43,502 nucleotides of DNA from Proteiniphilum sp. (GCA_028709605.1 JAQVWR010000006.1:23298-66799), one strand, 5' to 3'. Shown: positions 26,244-36,064, counted from the stretch's first letter. Notes: generated by a model from the letters alone, not told the origin. Made by a program: numbers and translations.

Positions 26244-26278
26244 CTGATAGCTGATAGCTGATAGCTGATAGCTGAATA
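26244..26278 (+). repeat. 7-bp tandem repeat (ctgatag) before hisD
   Basis: Four exact copies of ctgatag and one variant (ctgaata) lie directly before the hisD start. The same unit occurs before hisF. Reading TGA TAG in tandem, it places stop codons in all three plus-strand frames. Confidence 0.85.
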
Positions 26279-26287
26279 CAAAAAAAG

Positions 26288-27607
26288 ATGAAAACAATAA
26301 CCAACCCGTCGGAGAGCAAATGGAAGAAGCTGACCGAACGCCCCCTGATCAAACAGCGCAAGCTGATGGACAGCGTGGAGAAGATGTTCTACGACATTCA
26401 CCGCAAAGGCGACAAGGCAGTGCTGTCCTATAGTCGCAAGTTTGACTATCCCGGACAAGAAACGCTGGAGGTGGACAGGAAAACGATCGCACAGGCAGCG
26501 GAGAAGGTGCCGGAGCAGCTGAAACAGGCCATTGAGCTGGCACGGAAGAACATCGAAACGTTCCATCTCTCGCAGCGGGAAGAGATCCGCAAGACAGAAA
26601 CAGCTCCCGGTGTGGTCTGCTGGCGTGAGTCGCGCCCCATCGAACAGGTCGGTATGTATGTTCCGGGCGGCACCGCCCCTCTCTTCTCTACAGTGCTGAT
26701 GCTGGCCGTGCCTGCCGGGATCGCCGGCTGCCGCGAGATCGTGCTCTGCACGCCCCCCAATGACGAGGGGGAAATTCATCCGGCCATCCTCTATGCCGCA
26801 CAGCTGACCGGTGTCACCCGTATCTTCGCCGCAGGAGGAATCCAGGCCATCGGCGCCATGACCTTCGGCACCGAGAGCATCCCAAAAGTGGAGAAAATCT
26901 TCGGTCCGGGCAACCAGTACGTGATGGCCGCCAAACGATCGGCACAATTTTACGGCGTGTCCATCGACATGCCGGCAGGACCCAGCGAGCTGCTGGTCAT
27001 TGCCGACGAGACCGCACAACCGTCGTTCGTAGCGGCAGACCTGCTCTCACAGGCGGAGCACGGCCCCGACAGCCAGGTGATCCTCCTCTCCGACAGCAAA
27101 AAGATGATCAAAGCGGTCAACAATGAACTCGACCAGCAGCTGGAAGTGTTGCCGCGAAAGGAGCTTGCCGTGCAGGCGCTCAGGAACAGCAAGGCAATCC
27201 TCTTCAGGGATATGGAAAACTGCATCGCCTTCAGCAACGCCTATGCTCCCGAGCACCTGATCCTTGCAACCGAGAACCCTGTATTGCTGAGCCGTGGCGT
27301 ACTGAACGCCGGCTCCGTCTTCCTCGGCCACTACAGCTGTGAGAGTGCCGGTGACTATGCCAGCGGCACCAACCACACACTACCCACCAGCGGTTATGCC
27401 AGAGCTTACAGCGGCGTCTCGCTCGACAGCTTTGTGAAGAAGATCACCTTCCAGCAGCTCAGCGAAGAAGGGATCCTCTCCATCGGCCCCGCCATTGAGG
27501 CGATGGCAGAAGCCGAAGAGCTGCTGGCCCACAAGAATGCGGTATCGATACGTATGGGATCAGTGATGGCAAAAAAAATGCAACTTAATGAAGAGGAACA
27601 GCAATGA
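26288..27607 (+). CDS. hisD: histidinol dehydrogenase
   Basis: Last two steps of the pathway: oxidises L-histidinol to L-histidine via histidinal with two NAD. The 439-residue protein is full length. The zinc and catalytic residues are in place: His258 (AEHGPDSQ) and Glu322-His323 (APEHLI), matching E. coli His262, Glu326 and His327. The NAD-binding block (EKIFGPGNQYV) and HTLPTSGYARAYSGV block are also present. The stop codon overlaps the hisC start (ATGA), so translation is coupled. A 260-bp gap with a palindrome and tandem repeats lies upstream. Confidence 0.97.
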   Translation: MKTITNPSESKWKKLTERPLIKQRKLMDSVEKMFYDIHRKGDKAVLSYSRKFDYPGQETLEVDRKTIAQAAEKVPEQLKQAIELARKNIETFHLSQREEIRKTETAPGVVCWRESRPIEQVGMYVPGGTAPLFSTVLMLAVPAGIAGCREIVLCTPPNDEGEIHPAILYAAQLTGVTRIFAAGGIQAIGAMTFGTESIPKVEKIFGPGNQYVMAAKRSAQFYGVSIDMPAGPSELLVIADETAQPSFVAADLLSQAEHGPDSQVILLSDSKKMIKAVNNELDQQLEVLPRKELAVQALRNSKAILFRDMENCIAFSNAYAPEHLILATENPVLLSRGVLNAGSVFLGHYSCESAGDYASGTNHTLPTSGYARAYSGVSLDSFVKKITFQQLSEEGILSIGPAIEAMAEAEELLAHKNAVSIRMGSVMAKKMQLNEEEQQ

Positions 27608-28635
27608 TGAAACAGTTTGATTTGCAATCGCTCGTACGGCCCAACATATGGGCCTTAAAACCCTACTCCAGTGCACGCGATGAGTTTACCGGCGATAAGG
27701 GCATCTTCCTGGATGCCAACGAAAGCCCGTTCGGCAAGAAAAACCGCTACCCCGACCCGCACCAACGGATGCTGAAGCAAGCGCTGTCGGCATTTCGCCA
27801 CATATCTGCAGAACAGATCTTTATCGGCAACGGCAGCGATGAGGTGATCGACCTGGTCTACCGCATCTTTTGTGAGCCCGAGCAGGACCGGGTAATCCTC
27901 TGCCCCCCCACCTACGGGATGTATGAGGTGTCGGCCAATATCCACAATGTGAAGGTGATCTCGGTGCCGCTAACCGTCGATTTTGAGCTGCAGATCGACC
28001 GGATCCTGACCCATAGCGCCAAATGCATCTTCGTCTGCTCCCCCAATAACCCGTCGGGAAACTGTCTGCAACAGGTAGAGCGGCTGCTGGAGGCATTTGA
28101 GGGGATCGTGGTGGTGGATGAGGCCTATATCGATTTTAGCAACACCCGGAGCTTCACGGAGCTGCTCCCCCGCTATCCCAACCTGATCGTGATGCAAACC
28201 TTCAGCAAGGCATGGGCGCTGGCCAGCGCACGCGTAGGCATCGCCTACGCCGGCAGGGAGATCATTGCGCTGATGGACAAAACCAAGCCGCCCTACAACG
28301 TCAGCGCCTTCAACCAGCAGGAAGCACTCAAGGCGCTCTCCAAACCGGAGAAATATGCCTATCGCGTGAAAGTAATCCTCGAACAGCGCGCCCTGCTGGA
28401 AAAAGGACTACAGCAGCTGCCGGTGATACATCGTGTCTATCCCTCCGATGCCAACTTCCTGCTGGTGGAGGTGACCGATGCCAATACGCTCTACCACTAT
28501 TTGGTGAAAGAAAAGGTGATCGTCCGCAACCGCCACTCCTTGGTCCGCAACTGCCTGCGCATCACCGTAGGCACACCGACAGAGAACCGGAAACTGCTCG
28601 CCGCAATCCACACGTACAGCAAAGAAATGATATGA
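27604..28635 (+). CDS. hisC: histidinol-phosphate aminotransferase
   Basis: Transfers an amino group from glutamate to imidazole acetol phosphate, giving L-histidinol phosphate; PLP-dependent, cytosolic. The 343-residue class I/II aminotransferase has the PLP lysine at Lys202 ([14 protein letters not shown]), the Asp/Tyr pair in [10 protein letters not shown], and the C-terminal Arg block (NCLRITVGT). The start overlaps the hisD stop by four bases (ATGA), and its own stop overlaps the hisB start in the same manner. This tight coupling places hisD, hisC and hisB in one translational unit. Confidence 0.96.
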   Translation: MMKQFDLQSLVRPNIWALKPYSSARDEFTGDKGIFLDANESPFGKKNRYPDPHQRMLKQALSAFRHISAEQIFIGNGSDEVIDLVYRIFCEPEQDRVILCPPTYGMYEVSANIHNVKVISVPLTVDFELQIDRILTHSAKCIFVCSPNNPSGNCLQQVERLLEAFEGIVVVDEAYIDFSNTRSFTELLPRYPNLIVMQTFSKAWALASARVGIAYAGREIIALMDKTKPPYNVSAFNQQEALKALSKPEKYAYRVKVILEQRALLEKGLQQLPVIHRVYPSDANFLLVEVTDANTLYHYLVKEKVIVRNRHSLVRNCLRITVGTPTENRKLLAAIHTYSKEMI

Positions 28636-29720
28636 AAAAAATATTGTTTATAGACCGTGACGGCACACTGATCCTGGAACCACACGATGAACAGATCGAC
28701 AGCTTAGAAAAGCTGGAATTCTATCCCGGGGTATTTCAGTATCTCTCCCGCATCACGACAGAGCTGGAATATGAACTGGTAATGGTCACCAACCAGGACG
28801 GGCTCGGTACCGCCTCCTTTCCGGAAGAGACTTTTTGGCCGGCACACAACAAGATGATCCGTGCCTTCGAAAATGAGGGAGTGCACTTCAGTGAAGTGCT
28901 GATCGACCGCTCCTTTCCGCATGAGCACCTGCCTACCCGCAAACCGGGAACTGCCATGCTCACCCACTACCTGAGAGGAGAGTACGATCTGGCAGGATCC
29001 TATGTAATCGGCGACCGGCTCACAGACATTCAACTTGCTCAAAACATGGGATGTAGATCTATTTTGCTAAGTACTGCATCACATCCGGATGCCACCCTGA
29101 CCACCACCGACTGGGGGGAGATCTACCGTTTTCTACGGGCCACACCCCGTACCGGGAAGGTGCACCGAAAAACCTCCGAGACCGATATCCGGGTAGAGAT
29201 CAACCTCGACGAGAGCGGCGGCAACAAGATCTCCAGCGGACTGGGATTCTTCGATCATATGCTGGAGCAGATTGCCCGTCACGGAAACATACGCATGACC
29301 GTAGAGGTGAAGGGCGATCTCCATATCGACGAGCACCACACCATCGAAGATACCGGCATCGCCCTGGGAGAGGCATTCCTGCAGGCGTTGGGACAAAAAA
29401 AAGGGATCTCCCGCTACGGCTTTATGCTGCCGATGGACGACTGTCTTGCGCAGGCAGCCATCGATTTCGGGGGACGTCCCTGGCTGGTGTGGGAGGCCGC
29501 CTTTCACCGTGAACGGGTGGGTGACATGCCGACCGAGATGTTCCTGCATTTTTTCAAGTCATTCAGCGACCATGCAAAATGCAACCTGCACATCCGGGCG
29601 AAAGGTGAGAACGAGCACCACAAGATCGAAGCCATTTTCAAGGCGTTTGCGCGCGCTATCAGGATGGCCGTGAAACGGGGGGAGACAGTAGGGATACCCA
29701 GTACAAAAGGAGTGCTTTAA
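28632..29720 (+). CDS. hisB: bifunctional histidinol-phosphatase / imidazoleglycerol-phosphate dehydratase
   Basis: Catalyses step 8 (histidinol phosphate hydrolysis, N-terminal HAD domain, residues about 1-165) and step 6 (dehydration of imidazoleglycerol phosphate, C-terminal domain, about 175-362). The start is the ATG at 28632; the longer frame upstream runs inside hisC. The HAD nucleophile and helper are Asp8 and Asp10 (FIDRDGT). The dehydratase His-rich Mn sites ([27 protein letters not shown]) are intact. The E. coli-type zinc cysteines of the phosphatase are missing here (the loop reads [15 protein letters not shown]). Length 362, typical for bifunctional HisB. Confidence 0.96.
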   Translation: MKKILFIDRDGTLILEPHDEQIDSLEKLEFYPGVFQYLSRITTELEYELVMVTNQDGLGTASFPEETFWPAHNKMIRAFENEGVHFSEVLIDRSFPHEHLPTRKPGTAMLTHYLRGEYDLAGSYVIGDRLTDIQLAQNMGCRSILLSTASHPDATLTTTDWGEIYRFLRATPRTGKVHRKTSETDIRVEINLDESGGNKISSGLGFFDHMLEQIARHGNIRMTVEVKGDLHIDEHHTIEDTGIALGEAFLQALGQKKGISRYGFMLPMDDCLAQAAIDFGGRPWLVWEAAFHRERVGDMPTEMFLHFFKSFSDHAKCNLHIRAKGENEHHKIEAIFKAFARAIRMAVKRGETVGIPSTKGVL

Positions 29721-29721
29721 G

Positions 29722-30300
29722 ATGATTGCCATTATTCAATACAACGCGGGCAATATCACCTCGGTAGCAAATGCGGTGAAACGGCTCGGTTACCCCTGCC
29801 GGGTGACCGACCGGATCGAGGAGATCCGTCAGGCAGAGAAGGTGATCTTCCCCGGCGTGGGGGAGGCAGGCAGCGCCATGGTCTACCTGAGAGAGAGAAA
29901 ACTGGATAAAGTTATTCCATCGCTGGTTCAGCCGGTACTGGGCATCTGCCTCGGCCTGCAGCTGATGTGCGCATCCTCGGAAGAGAGCAACACGGAGTGC
30001 TTCGGAATCTTCAACACTACAGTGAAAAGATTCCCCGCCACCGGCATTGTACCCCATATGGGATGGAACAATCTTTCGGTAAAGGGGTCACCCCTTTTCG
30101 CGGGACTGGTGAAAGAAGATACCTTCTATTTTGTGCACAGCTACTACGCCGGGATCTGCGATCAGACCATCGCCACCTGCCACTACCTCGTACCCTTCAG
30201 TGCGGCCATGCAAAAGGATCATTTCTTCGCCACCCAGTTCCACCCGGAGAAGTCGGGCAGCGTGGGCGAAAAGCTATTGCAAAATTTCCTGAAAATGTAA
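29722..30300 (+). CDS. hisH: imidazole glycerol phosphate synthase, glutaminase subunit
   Basis: Releases ammonia from glutamine for the HisF active site in the HisHF complex. The 192-residue class I glutamine amidotransferase has nucleophile Cys76 (GICLGLQL) and the catalytic His174 and Glu176 (FHPEKSG). The start is one base after the hisB stop, so the genes are tightly linked. Its partner hisF is two genes downstream. Confidence 0.96.
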   Translation: MIAIIQYNAGNITSVANAVKRLGYPCRVTDRIEEIRQAEKVIFPGVGEAGSAMVYLRERKLDKVIPSLVQPVLGICLGLQLMCASSEESNTECFGIFNTTVKRFPATGIVPHMGWNNLSVKGSPLFAGLVKEDTFYFVHSYYAGICDQTIATCHYLVPFSAAMQKDHFFATQFHPEKSGSVGEKLLQNFLKM

Positions 30301-30327
30301 ACAACCCGGCACAATCCAATCCATCTG

Positions 30328-31053
30328 ATGCAAATGAGAATCATCCCCGCCATAGACATCATCAACGGCAAATGCGTCCGCCTCACGAAGGGCGACTACC
30401 GCACGCAAAAGACCTACCACGACAATCCGCTCGACGTGGCCCGGGAGTTTGCGGATCATGGCATCCGCTACCTTCACTTAGTGGACCTCGATGGTGCCCG
30501 CTCGAAGCATATCGTCAACCACCGCGTACTGAGGCAGATCACCTCCGGCACCTCACTGCAGGTCGACTTCGGCGGGGGCATCAAGAGCGATGAGGATGTG
30601 CAGATCGCCTTCGACAACGGCGCCGCACAGATCACCGGCGGCAGCGTAGCCCAGCAGCAGCCGGAGCTCTTTCTGCAGTGGCTGAAGCGCTACGGACCGG
30701 AACGGATCATCCTAGGTGCCGACAGCCACCACAGGAAGATCGCCACGCTGGGGTGGCAGAAAGAATCGGAGGAACATGTGATCGATTTCATCACTGCCTA
30801 CGAACAGAAAGGGGTGCGCTATGTGATCTGCACCGACATCTCGAAGGATGGCATGCTGCAGGGGCCCTCTGAGGAGCTCTACCGCGAGATCATTGCTACA
30901 AGCGGTATCCGACTGATCGCCAGCGGAGGCATCACCTCCCTGGCTGATCTGCAGAAGCTCCGGACGATCGGCTGCGAGGGTGCCATCATCGGTAAAGCAA
31001 TTTACGAAGGGTATATCCGGCTGAATGATTTACAGGCGTTTATCGAAAGTTAA
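30328..31053 (+). CDS. hisA: phosphoribosylformimino-5-aminoimidazole carboxamide ribotide isomerase
   Basis: Converts ProFAR to PRFAR (step 4). A 241-residue half-barrel-duplicated TIM barrel related to HisF. The start is ATG at 30328 ([15 protein letters not shown]); the second ATG at 30334 is equally possible. Conserved aspartates are Asp10 or so in the [12 protein letters not shown] block and Asp in [15 protein letters not shown] near residue 170. Phosphate-binding glycines follow ([18 protein letters not shown]). It lies 27 bp after hisH. A short gap with a 7-bp tandem repeat leads to hisF. Confidence 0.96.
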   Translation: MQMRIIPAIDIINGKCVRLTKGDYRTQKTYHDNPLDVAREFADHGIRYLHLVDLDGARSKHIVNHRVLRQITSGTSLQVDFGGGIKSDEDVQIAFDNGAAQITGGSVAQQQPELFLQWLKRYGPERIILGADSHHRKIATLGWQKESEEHVIDFITAYEQKGVRYVICTDISKDGMLQGPSEELYREIIATSGIRLIASGGITSLADLQKLRTIGCEGAIIGKAIYEGYIRLNDLQAFIES

Positions 31054-31063
31054 ATCCTTCACA

Positions 31064-31091
31064 CTGATAGCTGATAGCTGAAAGCTGATAA
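31064..31091 (+). repeat. 7-bp tandem repeat (ctgatag) before hisF
   Basis: Four copies (ctgatag, ctgatag, ctgaaag, ctgataa) directly after the hisA stop. Same unit as before hisD. The last copies are less exact than in the hisG-hisD gap. Confidence 0.85.
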
Positions 31092-31105
31092 CTCAAAAAA
31101 AACAT

Positions 31106-31861
31106 ATGCTAAGAAAAAGAATCATCCCCTGCCTGGATATCAAGGAGGGACGTACGGTAAAAGGAGTCAACTTCGTAGGGTTGCGCGACGCAGGAGACGC
31201 AGTAGAGCTAGCCCGCCGCTATGTGGAGGAGGGCGCCGACGAGCTGGTCTTCCTCGACATCACCGCCACGGTGGAGAACCGCAAGACGCTCACCTCGCTG
31301 GTGCAACGCGTGGCGCAGGAGATCAATATTCCCTTCACGGTAGGCGGAGGCATCCGCACGCTCGAAGATGCGCAGGCGATCATCCGGGCCGGAGCTGACA
31401 AGGTGAGCCTCAACTCATCCGCGGTAGAGCAGCCGGCGCTGCTCACCGAGATCGCGGAACAGTTCGGCAATCAGTGCGTGGTACTGGCCATCGACACAAA
31501 ACAGGAGGCGAACGGCGAGTGGATGGTCTATGTGCAGGGGGGGAGGACCCCTACCCCCCTGCGCACGGTCGACTGGGCACAGGAAGGAGCGCGGCGCGGT
31601 GCAGGCGAGATCCTGCTCACCTCGATGAACCACGACGGCACCCGGAACGGCTTTGCCCTGGAGATCACGCAAGCCGTCAGCGAGGCGGTCTCCATCCCGG
31701 TGATCGCGTCGGGTGGCGCCGGCAGCCTGGAGCATTTTGCGGAGGTATTCGCACAGACCAAGGCGAGTGCCGCGCTGGCCGCCAGCATCTTCCATTTCGG
31801 CGAGATCGCCATCCCCACACTGAAAGAATTTTTAAAAAGCAAAGAGATACCTGTTCGTTAA
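31106..31861 (+). CDS. hisF: imidazole glycerol phosphate synthase, cyclase subunit
   Basis: Uses the ammonia from HisH to close the imidazole ring, giving imidazole glycerol phosphate and AICAR. The 251-residue TIM barrel has Asp11 (CLDIKEGR) and the second catalytic Asp in [12 protein letters not shown], near residue 175. The phosphate sites ([20 protein letters not shown]) are normal. A 52-bp gap with a tandem repeat follows hisA; hisIE starts 49 bp downstream. Confidence 0.97.
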   Translation: MLRKRIIPCLDIKEGRTVKGVNFVGLRDAGDAVELARRYVEEGADELVFLDITATVENRKTLTSLVQRVAQEINIPFTVGGGIRTLEDAQAIIRAGADKVSLNSSAVEQPALLTEIAEQFGNQCVVLAIDTKQEANGEWMVYVQGGRTPTPLRTVDWAQEGARRGAGEILLTSMNHDGTRNGFALEITQAVSEAVSIPVIASGGAGSLEHFAEVFAQTKASAALAASIFHFGEIAIPTLKEFLKSKEIPVR

Positions 31862-31910
31862 GCAACGAAGGGTTACCAGCAAAACCAAATCAATCAAAAA
31901 ACAGATCGAC

Positions 31911-32498
31911 ATGAAGATCAATTTTCAAAAAGACCAAGGACTGGTGCCGGTGATTATCCAGCATGCCGGCACGTTGCAGGTACTGATGCTGGGATATATG
32001 AACGAAGAAGCACTGGAGAAGACAAAGAGTGAAGGCAGGGTGACCTTCTTCAGCCGGAGCAAACAGCGCCTCTGGACCAAGGGAGAGAGCTCCGGCAACT
32101 ACCTGATGGTGGAAGAGATCCTCAGCGATTGCGACGATGATACGCTGCTGATCAAAGCATTCCCGCAGGGGCCCACCTGCCACACCGGCAGCACTTCCTG
32201 CTTCAGGGAAGAGACAGCCAAAGGATTTGTCTATGAGCTGGAGAAGGTGATCGAACAACGCATCACCGAACATCCGGAAGGATCCTACACCTCCCGCCTC
32301 TTCAGCCGCGGCGTCAACAAAGTGGCACAGAAGGTGGGTGAAGAGGCTGTGGAGTTGGTGATCGAGTCAAAGGACGATCATATTGACTTATTTAAAAACG
32401 AAGCGGCAGATCTGCTCTACCATTTCCTGATCCTCCTAAAGACAAAGAATCTGAAACTGGAGGATATAGAAGAAGTATTGAAGGGAAGACATAAGTGA
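31911..32498 (+). CDS. hisI: bifunctional phosphoribosyl-AMP cyclohydrolase / phosphoribosyl-ATP pyrophosphatase
   Basis: Steps 2 and 3: HisE removes pyrophosphate from PR-ATP and HisI opens the adenine ring of PR-AMP. The 195-residue fusion (HisIE) has the HisI domain at about residues 1-110, with FFSRSKQRLWTKGESSGN and the metal-binding DCDDD and CHTGSTSCF cysteines, and the HisE domain at about 115-195 with RGVNKVAQKVGEEAVELVIE. Last gene of the operon. The downstream methyltransferase gene is convergent. Confidence 0.97.
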   Translation: MKINFQKDQGLVPVIIQHAGTLQVLMLGYMNEEALEKTKSEGRVTFFSRSKQRLWTKGESSGNYLMVEEILSDCDDDTLLIKAFPQGPTCHTGSTSCFREETAKGFVYELEKVIEQRITEHPEGSYTSRLFSRGVNKVAQKVGEEAVELVIESKDDHIDLFKNEAADLLYHFLILLKTKNLKLEDIEEVLKGRHK

Positions 32499-32567
32499 CA
32501 GGATAATTGGCAATGAAAAGTTACAGGATGAGCACATTCGACGATTTATCGATTGCTGAGTGCTTTT

Positions 32568-33740
32568 TCAAGCTTTTCCGCCAATGATCCACACTTTCCG
32601 TCCGTCGGCCAGTGTAGTGGCAAACAGGTAGGTCTCTCCCCCCTCTTCCAATCCCGTTTTTTTACGGATTTCGGCGACAGACATAGGAAAATTGCGGACA
32701 GCGATGTTCGCTTTTTTCGTTCCCGAGAGAAACTGGCGGATATTTTTCCTGTTCGGTATCAACAGCTCATCGATGGTAAAAATGCGTCCCGGAAAATCAC
32801 ACACGAGCCGATCGGAGGTGTAAAGATGACTGTTGCTGTGCAGTTTTTCCACTGCATACCTGTTCGCCACTGTATTAAAAGCCCCTGCTTTCAGGATCGA
32901 CGCATTGGGTTCATACAGATAGCGGCCGGGGGTGAGGCTGTATGCTGCTTCCCGGCCCTCCTCCTCCCAGGTAAAGGAGAGGTGCTCCCGTTCCCCGTTC
33001 CTTTTCAGGTTCACCGCATGGAACAGCGGTTCACCGGCTTCTTTCGTAAGCAGGAACAGCAGTTCCCGGCATTCATTCTCCACAGAGACGACCTGTACCT
33101 CACTGACAGACCCGAGTGTTTGCACCGCCAGGGAGATGTCGAGCATGGGCGAATATTTGATCATCACCCGCTGTGCCTTGCCGGTCAACACCCCGGCGAG
33201 CTGTGACAGATCGGGCGAACACTCTTCGATCCGGAACACCCTCCTCCCCTCCTGATCCCTGCGTGCCGGATCGAGATAGATCAGATCGGCTTGCTCGAGT
33301 TGCGGCAGGAAAGCTTCGCTTTCCATGTGACGGATCTCTGCATGCCCCAGCCCCAGTTCAGCAAAATTGTGGGCTGCCAGCCGGCAGAGCGTCTCATCCC
33401 GCTCCACATAGACCGCGCGCTCAAAGTGCGGTGCCAAAATAGAGAAATCGACTCCCAACCCGCCTGTCAGGTCGACCAAAAGAGCTCCTCCGGGAGAAAT
33501 CAGCGTTGCCTTATACCTCGCCGTCACCTCCGAGGAAGCCTGCTCGAGCGACAAATGCACCGGATAGACCAGCTTCGGGTGGTGATGCCAGAAGGGCATC
33601 TTCTTCTCTGCCTTCTGCCGCCCGGCAATCTGAGCCAGGAGAAACGGCATATCCTCCCCCGAATAGCGAAGTGCCAGATCATGCACCACTTCCTTCTCGT
33701 GGGCTCGTATAAACGCTTGCTGTGTTTGGGAGAGTTTCAT
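32568..33740 (-). CDS. class I SAM-dependent methyltransferase, THUMP-like domain
   Basis: I use the ATG at 33740 (390 residues); the longer frame to 33773 runs through the rpmA terminator. The SAM-binding motif I is DLTGGLGVDFS at about 90-100, and motif IV is LIYLDPAR near 154-160. The C-terminal part (about 300-390) contains the strands and loops of the THUMP-like domain (PF18096), with SGTKKANIAVRNFP. The family is typical of Bacteroidota and probably methylates an RNA or protein; the target is not known. The DPAR motif resembles rRNA/tRNA N-methyltransferases. Convergent with hisIE, 70 bp apart. Confidence 0.8.
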   Translation of the reverse strand: MKLSQTQQAFIRAHEKEVVHDLALRYSGEDMPFLLAQIAGRQKAEKKMPFWHHHPKLVYPVHLSLEQASSEVTARYKATLISPGGALLVDLTGGLGVDFSILAPHFERAVYVERDETLCRLAAHNFAELGLGHAEIRHMESEAFLPQLEQADLIYLDPARRDQEGRRVFRIEECSPDLSQLAGVLTGKAQRVMIKYSPMLDISLAVQTLGSVSEVQVVSVENECRELLFLLTKEAGEPLFHAVNLKRNGEREHLSFTWEEEGREAAYSLTPGRYLYEPNASILKAGAFNTVANRYAVEKLHSNSHLYTSDRLVCDFPGRIFTIDELLIPNRKNIRQFLSGTKKANIAVRNFPMSVAEIRKKTGLEEGGETYLFATTLADGRKVWIIGGKA

Positions 33741-33749
33741 CCTGTCACG

Positions 33750-33782
33750 AAAAAAAACAACCTGCTTGACCAAGCAGGTTGT
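33750..33782 (-). terminator. rho-independent terminator of the rplU-rpmA operon
   Basis: On the minus strand the 11-bp stem acaacctgctt (33757-33767 as read on the plus strand) and its complement (33772-33782), with a 4-base loop, are followed by a run of eight T. A textbook terminator about 60 bp past the rpmA stop. Confidence 0.9.
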
Positions 33783-33842
33783 CCTTATCCATTAATAATC
33801 ATTTTATGGTTTGTCTCCATCCACCGGAAAGGTCTCGGCCAT

Positions 33843-34112
33843 TTAAGCTTCTGCCTCTGTCCGGGGCTGTACCGACACGAATGAACGGTTGTTCCTTTTC
33901 TTGCGGAACACCACCACACCATCGGTCAATGCGAAGAGAGTATGATCTTTACCGATACCTACATTCTCTCCCGGATGGTGAACGGTACCCCGTTGACGCA
34001 CGAGGATGTTGCCTGCTTTGGCAATTTCCCCTCCGAATATCTTGACGCCCAATCGTTTACTTTCCGATTCACGGCCGTTCTTTGAACTACCTACACCTTT
34101 TTTATGTGCCAT
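33843..34112 (-). CDS. rpmA: 50S ribosomal protein L27
   Basis: Binds near the peptidyl transferase centre, its N-terminus reaching the tRNA acceptor ends. The 89-residue protein starts directly with [16 protein letters not shown], so it lacks the cleaved N-terminal extension found in Firmicutes. The core [21 protein letters not shown] is fully conserved. It follows rplU by 20 bp on the same strand and the pair ends in a strong terminator. Confidence 0.98.
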   Translation of the reverse strand: MAHKKGVGSSKNGRESESKRLGVKIFGGEIAKAGNILVRQRGTVHHPGENVGIGKDHTLFALTDGVVVFRKKRNNRSFVSVQPRTEAEA

Positions 34113-34132
34113 TTTCTTCTGATTTTAACTGA

Positions 34133-34444
34133 TTAAGCAATAATCGATTTCACCCTAACTTCAGAAAACTGCTGACGGTGACCGTTCAGCCTTCTGTACC
34201 CTTTTCTTCTCTTCTTCTTGAAAACGAGCACTTTGTCTCCTTTTACATGCGAAAGAACTTCTACCACAACCTTGGCTCCTTCCACTACGGGAGCACCTAC
34301 GGTGACCGCTCCGTCGTTGTCCACGAGCATCACTTTTTCAAACTCCACCTCTGCGCCCTGATCGGCGTTGATTCGATGAACAAATAATTTCTGGTCCTGC
34401 TCTACTTTAAATTGCTGGCCCTGAATGTCTACAATGACGTACAT
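34133..34444 (-). CDS. rplU: 50S ribosomal protein L21
   Basis: Large-subunit protein that contacts 23S rRNA. The 103-residue protein is full length, with the typical opening [16 protein letters not shown] and the basic end [20 protein letters not shown]. It leads the rplU-rpmA operon. An 80-base leader separates it from its consensus promoter; an autoregulatory L21 leader cannot be confirmed. Confidence 0.98.
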   Translation of the reverse strand: MYVIVDIQGQQFKVEQDQKLFVHRINADQGAEVEFEKVMLVDNDGAVTVGAPVVEGAKVVVEVLSHVKGDKVLVFKKKRRKGYRRLNGHRQQFSEVRVKSIIA

Positions 34445-34525
34445 ATGAGTAATAACTTGACGTTACACGCCTGAGGCGAGCCGCTCACCGCGACTTCTTC
34501 TTTGGCCTATTGGCAAAATGAGGTG

Positions 34526-34557
34526 CAAAATTACACAATAAAATGATCATTTGCAAA
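34526..34557 (-). promoter_or_regulatory. promoter of rplU-rpmA
   Basis: On the minus strand TTTG (34554-34557), a 20-bp spacer and TAATTTTG (34526-34533) give an exact match to the Bacteroidota consensus. It is one of the clearest promoters in the window. Confidence 0.8.
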
Positions 34558-34561
34558 TTGT

Positions 34562-36064
34562 TTATCGCTTTTTTTCCAGTGCATGATAAGCTTGCCCGAT
34601 ATGGCTGATGATGTCACCCGCCAGAAAACTACGGGGGTGGATCGTGTCACGGGTCAGGTCGGCCGTTAGTCCGTGCAGGTAGACCCCTACCCTTGCGGCC
34701 TCCAGCGCGCTGTATCCCTGCGCCAGCAGGCTGGTGATCATGCCGGTCAGCACATCACCGCTGCCGGCAGTAGCCAGTGCCGGCGTTCCGCTGCTGTTCA
34801 CATGCAGCTCTTCCGCATCCATCACCAGCGAATAGGCACCTTTCACCACCACGATCAGGTCGTATTTTTTTGCAAAGAGCCATGTCTTCTCAATTTTTTC
34901 ATAATCGTCGTGCCATTCGCCAACCAGCCTGGAGAGCTCCTTCGGATGGGGCGTCACGATGGTTTTGGGTGGCAGCAGCGGGAGCCACTCGGGATGTTTT
35001 GCCAGGATATTTATTCCGTCGGCGTCGATCACCAGCGGGCTGTGACAACGATCCAGAAACCGTCGGAACGCCTGCTCTGTATCAGCATGCTGTCCCATAC
35101 CGGTTCCGATGCCGATTGCATCCGGTTGCAGGCGGTATGAAATATCGGTAATATGCTCAGGGTGCGGGTCCTCTATCGCCATCGCTTCGGGAAGACAGGA
35201 CTGGATCACCCCCATCCCGCATTTCGGCAGAAAGGTTGTGACCAGTCCACAGCCTGTTTTCAGTGCCGCTCTGGATGCCAGGCATACCGATCCACACTTG
35301 CCGAGGCTGCCGCCGATAAGCAGGGCATGGCCTTCCGTACCTTTATGGGCAAACTTGCGGAGGGGCTTCAGCAAATCACGTATCTGCACAGGTTCCGTAT
35401 AAAACAGACGGCTCTCCGCTTCCGCAATGGCATCTTCACGCAGTCCGATCGGCACGATAGACAGGATACCCGTATAGCCGCTATTTTCAGGAAGAAACAG
35501 TGCCAGCTTCGGGATCTGAAAGGTGACCGTCTCCGTTGCCCGCACCGCAAGAGATGTCTTTCGATCCAGGAAGAGACCGCTCGGTACGTCAATGCTGAAC
35601 ACCGGCCTGCCACTCTCGTTGATTGCTTCAATCACTTTCGCAGTCACGCCGCTCACCTCACGGGAGAGCCCCGTACCGAAGATGCCATCAATAATCACAT
35701 CGAATGCCTCCGCAGCAGGGATATCCTGTTCTGTCCTGATTCTGCCGCATGCAATATTCTCTGCTTTCACGCGTCGCAGCTGGTGTGCACAATCTTCCGA
35801 GCAGGCACCCTTCTGTTCCACCATCCACACCTTTACACCATAGCCCGAGCGGTGCAGCAACCGTGCCGTCACCAGCGCGTCCCCGCCATTGTTCCCCATC
35901 CCTGCCAATAGGAGTACGGTAGTATCCTTTCGTGGATAGCGCATCACAAAGTGGTTAAAAAAGGCGGTGGCAGCCCGCTTCATCAATGCCCGCGATGGAA
36001 TTCCTTCCCGCGCGATGGTTTCCGCATCAATCCGGCGGATTTGTTCCGATGTCAGGATTTTCAT
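34562..36064 (-). CDS. nnr: bifunctional NAD(P)H-hydrate epimerase / ADP-dependent dehydratase
   Basis: Repairs damaged NADH and NADPH: the N-terminal epimerase NnrE (about residues 1-215) equilibrates R- and S-hydrates, and the C-terminal ribokinase-like NnrD (about 230-500) dehydrates the S-form using ADP. The NnrE motif GNNGGD is at residues 57-62. NnrD has GTGMG, TPHPKELSRLVG and the AGSGDVLTGMI nucleotide site. Length of 500 fits the fused form. No obvious promoter was found; a TAACTTCG motif (36093-36100, minus) is close to the -7 consensus. Minus-strand, just upstream of the rplU promoter. Confidence 0.95.
   Translation of the reverse strand: MKILTSEQIRRIDAETIAREGIPSRALMKRAATAFFNHFVMRYPRKDTTVLLLAGMGNNGGDALVTARLLHRSGYGVKVWMVEQKGACSEDCAHQLRRVKAENIACGRIRTEQDIPAAEAFDVIIDGIFGTGLSREVSGVTAKVIEAINESGRPVFSIDVPSGLFLDRKTSLAVRATETVTFQIPKLALFLPENSGYTGILSIVPIGLREDAIAEAESRLFYTEPVQIRDLLKPLRKFAHKGTEGHALLIGGSLGKCGSVCLASRAALKTGCGLVTTFLPKCGMGVIQSCLPEAMAIEDPHPEHITDISYRLQPDAIGIGTGMGQHADTEQAFRRFLDRCHSPLVIDADGINILAKHPEWLPLLPPKTIVTPHPKELSRLVGEWHDDYEKIEKTWLFAKKYDLIVVVKGAYSLVMDAEELHVNSSGTPALATAGSGDVLTGMITSLLAQGYSALEAARVGVYLHGLTADLTRDTIHPRSFLAGDIISHIGQAYHALEKKR

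Noticed and set aside
26244..26278. CRISPR array
   Set aside because: The repeat is a 7-bp tandem with no spacers, and no cas genes are present.
26138..27019. 293-codon minus-strand frame opposite hisD
   Set aside because: Antisense to a certain hisD; no family features.
28212..28631. Long N-terminal extension of hisB
   Set aside because: It is a frame within hisC; the HAD domain starts exactly at the ATG at 28632, which overlaps the hisC stop.
33741..33773. 11-codon N-terminal extension of the THUMP-like methyltransferase
   Set aside because: It overlaps the rpmA terminator hairpin; the ATG at 33740 is the better start.
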